Shown here: positions 6,215 to 8,641 of the stretch, piece after piece
Position numbering within the stretch: the stretch's first letter is position 1
How the letters are laid out: each line of letters begins with the position of its first letter
Origin: Deltaproteobacteria bacterium
GTDB taxonomy: Bacteria > Myxococcota_A > Polyangia > HGW-17
Assembly: GCA_003249585.1 (NCBI GenBank)
Contig: QKIM01000027.1
Coordinates: 1-8,641 of the forward strand
Direction of reading: 5' to 3'
Length of the DNA: 8,641 nucleotides
Program-made: the position numbers and the translations under genes
The notes under the pieces: generated by a model
What the model was told of the DNA's origin: nothing
Seen by the model: the letters and a program-made list of their open reading frames with translations, nothing else
The model's database searches: none

Positions 6215-7603
6215 TCAGCGGGGGGTGAGCACGAATCGGTAGGTGCCTGGCGGGATCTCCCGGGGCAGCATGACCTGCACCCTCTGGATCCTCTTGTCCA
6301 GGGACGGATAGAGCGGCCTTTCGAACCAGTTTCGGCCCGTGTGGTCTACGAGCCTCAGCCACAGAAGCGGTGGAGGAGACTGGTCATGGGTGAGGGTGAG
6401 CGTGTAGCTTGTGTCGGGGTTCATGAAGCCGGGCCCCTCGATGGCGAAGGCGTATTTCCTGGTGGAACGTGATGGGTCTGCGCCTCTCTGGGGGTCCGGT
6501 GTGGCAGGATCCGGTCTGGGTCGCATGGACTCGGGAATGACGGCGCCCCCGAGGTCGACCCGGCGGAACCCCGTCTCTCCCGGGATGCGCACCTCGACGA
6601 AGGCGTGGACGCTGTTGAAGACCATCCTCGCCTCGAGCCCGTTGGCCTGCGCCATGGCCGTAAAGACGAGGGCACGGTGACGGCACACTCCGCGTTTCTG
6701 CCCGAAGATGGCCTCGAAGACGGGACGTCGCGGGTCATAAGGGGCCAATGGTTTGACGGAGAAGGAACGGAAGTAGGCGATCATCGCCTTGAGCCAGGTG
6801 CGCCCGTCGGTCCCGTCGCCAAAGGTCTTCTTCGACAGGGCGAGGAGCTGGTCGGCGCCGGAAAAGTCAGCCCCGGGACCGAGGGTGAAGGGGGGAATGT
6901 CATCCAGGGAGAAATAGTGTTCCGGCGCGGCAACGCGGATCCGCACCGTCTCCTTGCCGTAGCGGCGCCGGATGGGGCCGAGATAGAAGACCCCGTTTCC
7001 GTCTTTCCAGTATTTGACGTCCGAGGAACCCTCGCGGACCACGTCGATGATCTTCATGTCCGGTGAGACCGAAGGCATGATGAAATATCCCGACTGCCGG
7101 CGGAGTTCGAACTCTCCCCAGAAGAAGCGGTGGGTCTGGGGGTCCACCATGGACGTGGTGGGGATGCGCTTGAGCTGCTGCCGCGAAGAGAAGGTGGTGA
7201 GGCGGCCCTGGTCGAACCGGACGCTGTCATGGACCCACACCCGTTCGTTGGGAAAGATGGAAGGATCGAAGGTGGATTTGACGTGGTGCTCGGGAGGGGT
7301 CCAGGTGTCGGTCTGGCTGTCCAGCGTCATGGAGCCCGACTCGGGCTGCGAGTCGTCCTTGCGCTGGATGAGCTTCTTGAGGAGTTTTTCGAGCTTGAAG
7401 TCCACGTCGTCGATGGACTTGAGGGGATCCACGGCGCTCGAAGGGCTGTCGGGATCTCCCGGTTTGTCGGTGTCGATGTCTGAGGTGCTGTTTTTTCGTC
7501 GGGAGGGAAGATCGTTGGGCAGGTTGTCGGGGAAGGGCTCGTGCAGGAGGGGGACCTGGATGAGGATCGCCGCGATCACAAACGTGTATAGAGTATTCGC
7601 CAT
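6215..7603 (-). CDS. Exported transglutaminase-like (cysteine protease fold) protein
   Basis: A 462-residue protein with an N-terminal hydrophobic segment (about 5-20), either signal peptide or membrane anchor. A disordered Ser/Asp/Pro-rich stretch (about 33-62), a charged Lys-rich helix (64-84) and a mostly beta region of unknown type (110-245) follow. The transglutaminase-like domain (about 250-352) carries the expected triad: Cys307 in RGVCRHRA, His333 in SVHAFVEV and Asp350 in RRVDLGG. Bacterial members are usually peptidases or amidases, seldom true cross-linkers. The C-terminal 110 residues look like a beta-sandwich domain. It is the last gene of the operon; its ATG lies inside the end of trmB, an overlap of 28 bases. 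A good GGGAGG site six bases upstream supports that start and translational coupling. The substrate is unknown, but export and proximity to other envelope genes fit a periplasmic or surface role. Confidence 0.82.
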   Translation of the reverse strand: MANTLYTFVIAAILIQVPLLHEPFPDNLPNDLPSRRKNSTSDIDTDKPGDPDSPSSAVDPLKSIDDVDFKLEKLLKKLIQRKDDSQPESGSMTLDSQTDTWTPPEHHVKSTFDPSIFPNERVWVHDSVRFDQGRLTTFSSRQQLKRIPTTSMVDPQTHRFFWGEFELRRQSGYFIMPSVSPDMKIIDVVREGSSDVKYWKDGNGVFYLGPIRRRYGKETVRIRVAAPEHYFSLDDIPPFTLGPGADFSGADQLLALSKKTFGDGTDGRTWLKAMIAYFRSFSVKPLAPYDPRRPVFEAIFGQKRGVCRHRALVFTAMAQANGLEARMVFNSVHAFVEVRIPGETGFRRVDLGGAVIPESMRPRPDPATPDPQRGADPSRSTRKYAFAIEGPGFMNPDTSYTLTLTHDQSPPPLLWLRLVDHTGRNWFERPLYPSLDKRIQRVQVMLPREIPPGTYRFVLTPR

Positions 7604-8196
7604 ATGTCGCCTCCCTTCTCGCTCACGTGAACCTCACGCCGGGTGGGGACACCGTAGGGGTTGTGCGGAAAGAAGGACCAGGGGCCGCGAACGTTGTGGA
7701 CGAGTCCTTCGCCGAACTCCTCGATGACCGACAGGGCGTCCAGGGCCAGATCAAAGATGTCCGACTGGAAGAACAGCTCCCCGCCGGGCCTCAGCGCCTC
7801 GCACAGCTCGGCGAGCAGCTCGGGGGTGACCACCCGCCGCTTGTGGTGCTGCTTTTTGAACCATGGATCGGGGAAGTTGATGAAGAAACGATCTACGCTG
7901 GCGGGAGCGAAGAGCGTCGGGATATGGATATTGAGATTCGCGAAGATCGCCTCAACCCGCTGGCCCGGGGGCAGATCCAGCGCCATGGTATTGATCTTTG
8001 CCACCAGATCCCGGCGTATCTCGATCCCGACCACGTGGTGCCCGGGTTTCTGGGAGGCGCGGCGAAAGAGGAATTCCCCCTCGGCGCAGCCGAGCTCCAC
8101 CTCGAGAACCTCCCCCGGGGGTGTGAGGTTTTTGGGAGTGAAGGCCAGGTACTGCTGGGAGAGAGGATTAACGTGGTGTCTGAGCCGTTTCGACAT
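7576..8196 (-). CDS. trmB: tRNA (guanine-N7-)-methyltransferase
   Basis: A 206-residue cytosolic S-adenosylmethionine-dependent enzyme that makes m7G, usually at position 46 in the variable loop of tRNA. The SAM-binding motif is ELGCAEGEF (34-42), and IEIRRDL (58-64) holds the acidic residue for the SAM ribose. The family hallmark FPDPWFKKQHHKRR (108-121) includes catalytic-region Asp110, with Phe in place of the usual Pro after Trp. The C-terminal TxxE signature is T185-R-R-E188. Length matches Bacillus TrmB (about 213) better than E. coli (239). The start ATG lies 29 bases inside the preceding coiled-coil gene and has no clear Shine-Dalgarno, so translation is probably coupled to it. Confidence 0.95.
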   Translation of the reverse strand: MSKRLRHHVNPLSQQYLAFTPKNLTPPGEVLEVELGCAEGEFLFRRASQKPGHHVVGIEIRRDLVAKINTMALDLPPGQRVEAIFANLNIHIPTLFAPASVDRFFINFPDPWFKKQHHKRRVVTPELLAELCEALRPGGELFFQSDIFDLALDALSVIEEFGEGLVHNVRGPWSFFPHNPYGVPTRREVHVSEKGGDIWRILYTRL

Positions 8197-8371
8197 TGGA
8201 ACCGTTGGCTTCGACGGAGGCGGTTTCGGCGATGAGGTGCCGGAGTTCTTCGATCTCTTCGCGCATGCGCGGGATCTCTTCCTGGAGAAATTTCAGTTTG
8301 ACGGCGGTGCGCTCCTGCTGTGTTTTGAGGGATTCGATGAGGGAGAGCAGTTCGGTGCGTGTCTGTTCCAT
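8168..8371 (-). CDS. Small coiled-coil protein, function unknown
   Basis: A 67-residue Glu/Lys/Arg-rich protein that I do not recognise. Hydrophobic or small polar residues follow an unbroken 4-3 heptad spacing at 8, 12, 15, 19, 22, 26, 29, 33, 36, 40, 43 and 47, with Gln and Thr at 19 and 22. It should therefore form one long coiled coil, probably a dimer or higher; Pro34 may kink it. The last 18 residues are polar and probably disordered. There is no signal peptide or membrane segment. The ATG has GAGG seven bases upstream, a better site than that of trmB, and the 29-base overlap with trmB indicates one transcript. A competing longer frame here is rich in Arg, Pro and Ser and is a shadow. 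SlyX- or ZapB-like small coiled-coil proteins are comparable in size, but no specific match is claimed. Confidence 0.72.
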   Translation of the reverse strand: MEQTRTELLSLIESLKTQQERTAVKLKFLQEEIPRMREEIEELRHLIAETASVEANGSNVETAQTPR

Positions 8372-8568
8372 GGGACATCCTCGGGCGCTGTGGCCGCATC
8401 AGGATAGTGGCGCTTTTGCCTTCCGGAGTCAAGTGTCGCTGCTTCATCGGGATTTTTTCCTGTCCCTCCTGGACGATTTCCCGTATTGATGGTGTGCAAC
8501 AGAGATGCACCCGCGTCGAAAATTATACGTACCGCGGTGTCGAATGCGAGACTCGCGGGGAGGGACCC
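8372..8568. promoter_or_regulatory. Divergent regulatory region between the trmB operon and the kinase gene
   Basis: This 197-base gap must hold promoters for both directions. On the minus strand a TTGACT (8432-8427) faces TATCCT (8406-8401), but the 20-base spacing is too long for a standard sigma-70 promoter. On the plus strand an AT-rich patch at 8519-8528, containing TTATAC, is the best -10-like element and has no good -35. The kinase ribosome-binding site GGGGAGGGA lies at 8557-8565. No terminator or RNA gene is seen. Confidence 0.4.
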
Positions 8569-8641
8569 TTGTCTGATTTTTTCAATAAGTACGAGATAAT
8601 AGAGAAGATTGCCTCCGGCGGGATGGCTGAGATCTACCGTG
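8569..8641 (+). CDS. Ser/Thr protein kinase, N-terminus (partial)
   Basis: The last 24 codons open a Hanks-type kinase: a short lead, then KYEIIEK and IASGGMAEIYR. The latter is the ATP-binding glycine-rich loop typical of bacterial kinases (GGMGEVY/GGMAEVY type), which phosphorylate proteins on Ser or Thr. The gene continues past the edge, so the catalytic loop, length and any membrane or sensor domain cannot be seen. I chose TTG 8569 because GGGGAGGGA lies just upstream and the kinase consensus usually starts a few residues in. An in-frame GTG at 8494 would add 25 residues with no good ribosome-binding site. Large numbers of such kinases are typical of Myxococcota and relatives. Confidence 0.8.
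   Translation, partial: MSDFFNKYEIIEKIASGGMAEIYR

Noticed and set aside
8401..8432. TTGACT...TATCCT as a promoter for the trmB operon
   Set aside because: The 20-base spacing is outside the usual 16-18 range, and the alternative boxes at 17 bases match poorly. It is mentioned only in the intergenic entry.
7893..8510. A 205-codon minus-strand frame overlapping trmB and the coiled-coil gene
   Set aside because: Arg/Pro/Ser-rich translation without motifs, in a frame that conflicts with two genes having good evidence.
1..8641. Search for a mobile element, CRISPR array, defence or biosynthetic cluster
   Set aside because: No transposase, integrase, terminal repeats, regularly spaced repeats, tRNA-edge insertion or recognisable defence gene was seen. 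The genes read as ordinary chromosomal content.

Overview
The window is a GC-rich bacterial chromosome segment with strongly G/C-biased third codon positions. It suggests a delta-proteobacterial lineage in the broad old sense, most likely Myxococcota or Bradymonadales-like. The pointers are: a secreted cysteine-rich protease ending in a MYXO-CTERM-like sorting tag, a MopE-type Asp-rich metal-binding motif, a Hanks-type Ser/Thr kinase starting at the right edge, and a bacterial deoxyhypusine-synthase-like polyamine enzyme. This placement is inference from gene content; there is no rRNA or other marker gene.

Layout, left to right. (1) Bases 1-1025, + strand: the probable last codons of an unidentified gene, then a complete deoxyhypusine synthase-family protein. 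(2) 1041-3431, - strand: a large Slt70-like lytic transglycosylase, convergent with the first gene. (3) 3432-3756: a 325-base divergent intergenic region with a candidate promoter for the transglycosylase and a 13-base palindrome over its -10 box. (4) 3757-5646, + strand: a trypsin-fold protease with an N-terminal lipobox, a MopE-like motif, five tandem cysteine-rich repeats and a C-terminal membrane sorting tag. (5) 5647-6181, + strand: a near-consensus sigma-70 promoter driving a DksA-type RNA polymerase regulator. (6) 6215-8371, - strand: a three-gene operon with overlapping ends, read as small coiled-coil protein, then trmB, then an exported transglutaminase-like protein. (7) 8372-8568: divergent intergenic region. 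(8) 8569-8641, + strand: the start of a Ser/Thr protein kinase.

How the genes work together: three products (transglycosylase, anchored protease, transglutaminase-like protein) are envelope or export proteins. The other recognisable genes are housekeeping or regulatory (polyamine metabolism, tRNA m7G methylation, DksA transcription control, kinase signalling). I see no CRISPR array, insertion sequence, tRNA or rRNA gene, phage gene or recognisable defence system. The most unusual item is the protease, which carries anchoring signals at both ends; the next is the 67-residue coiled-coil protein that opens the trmB operon.
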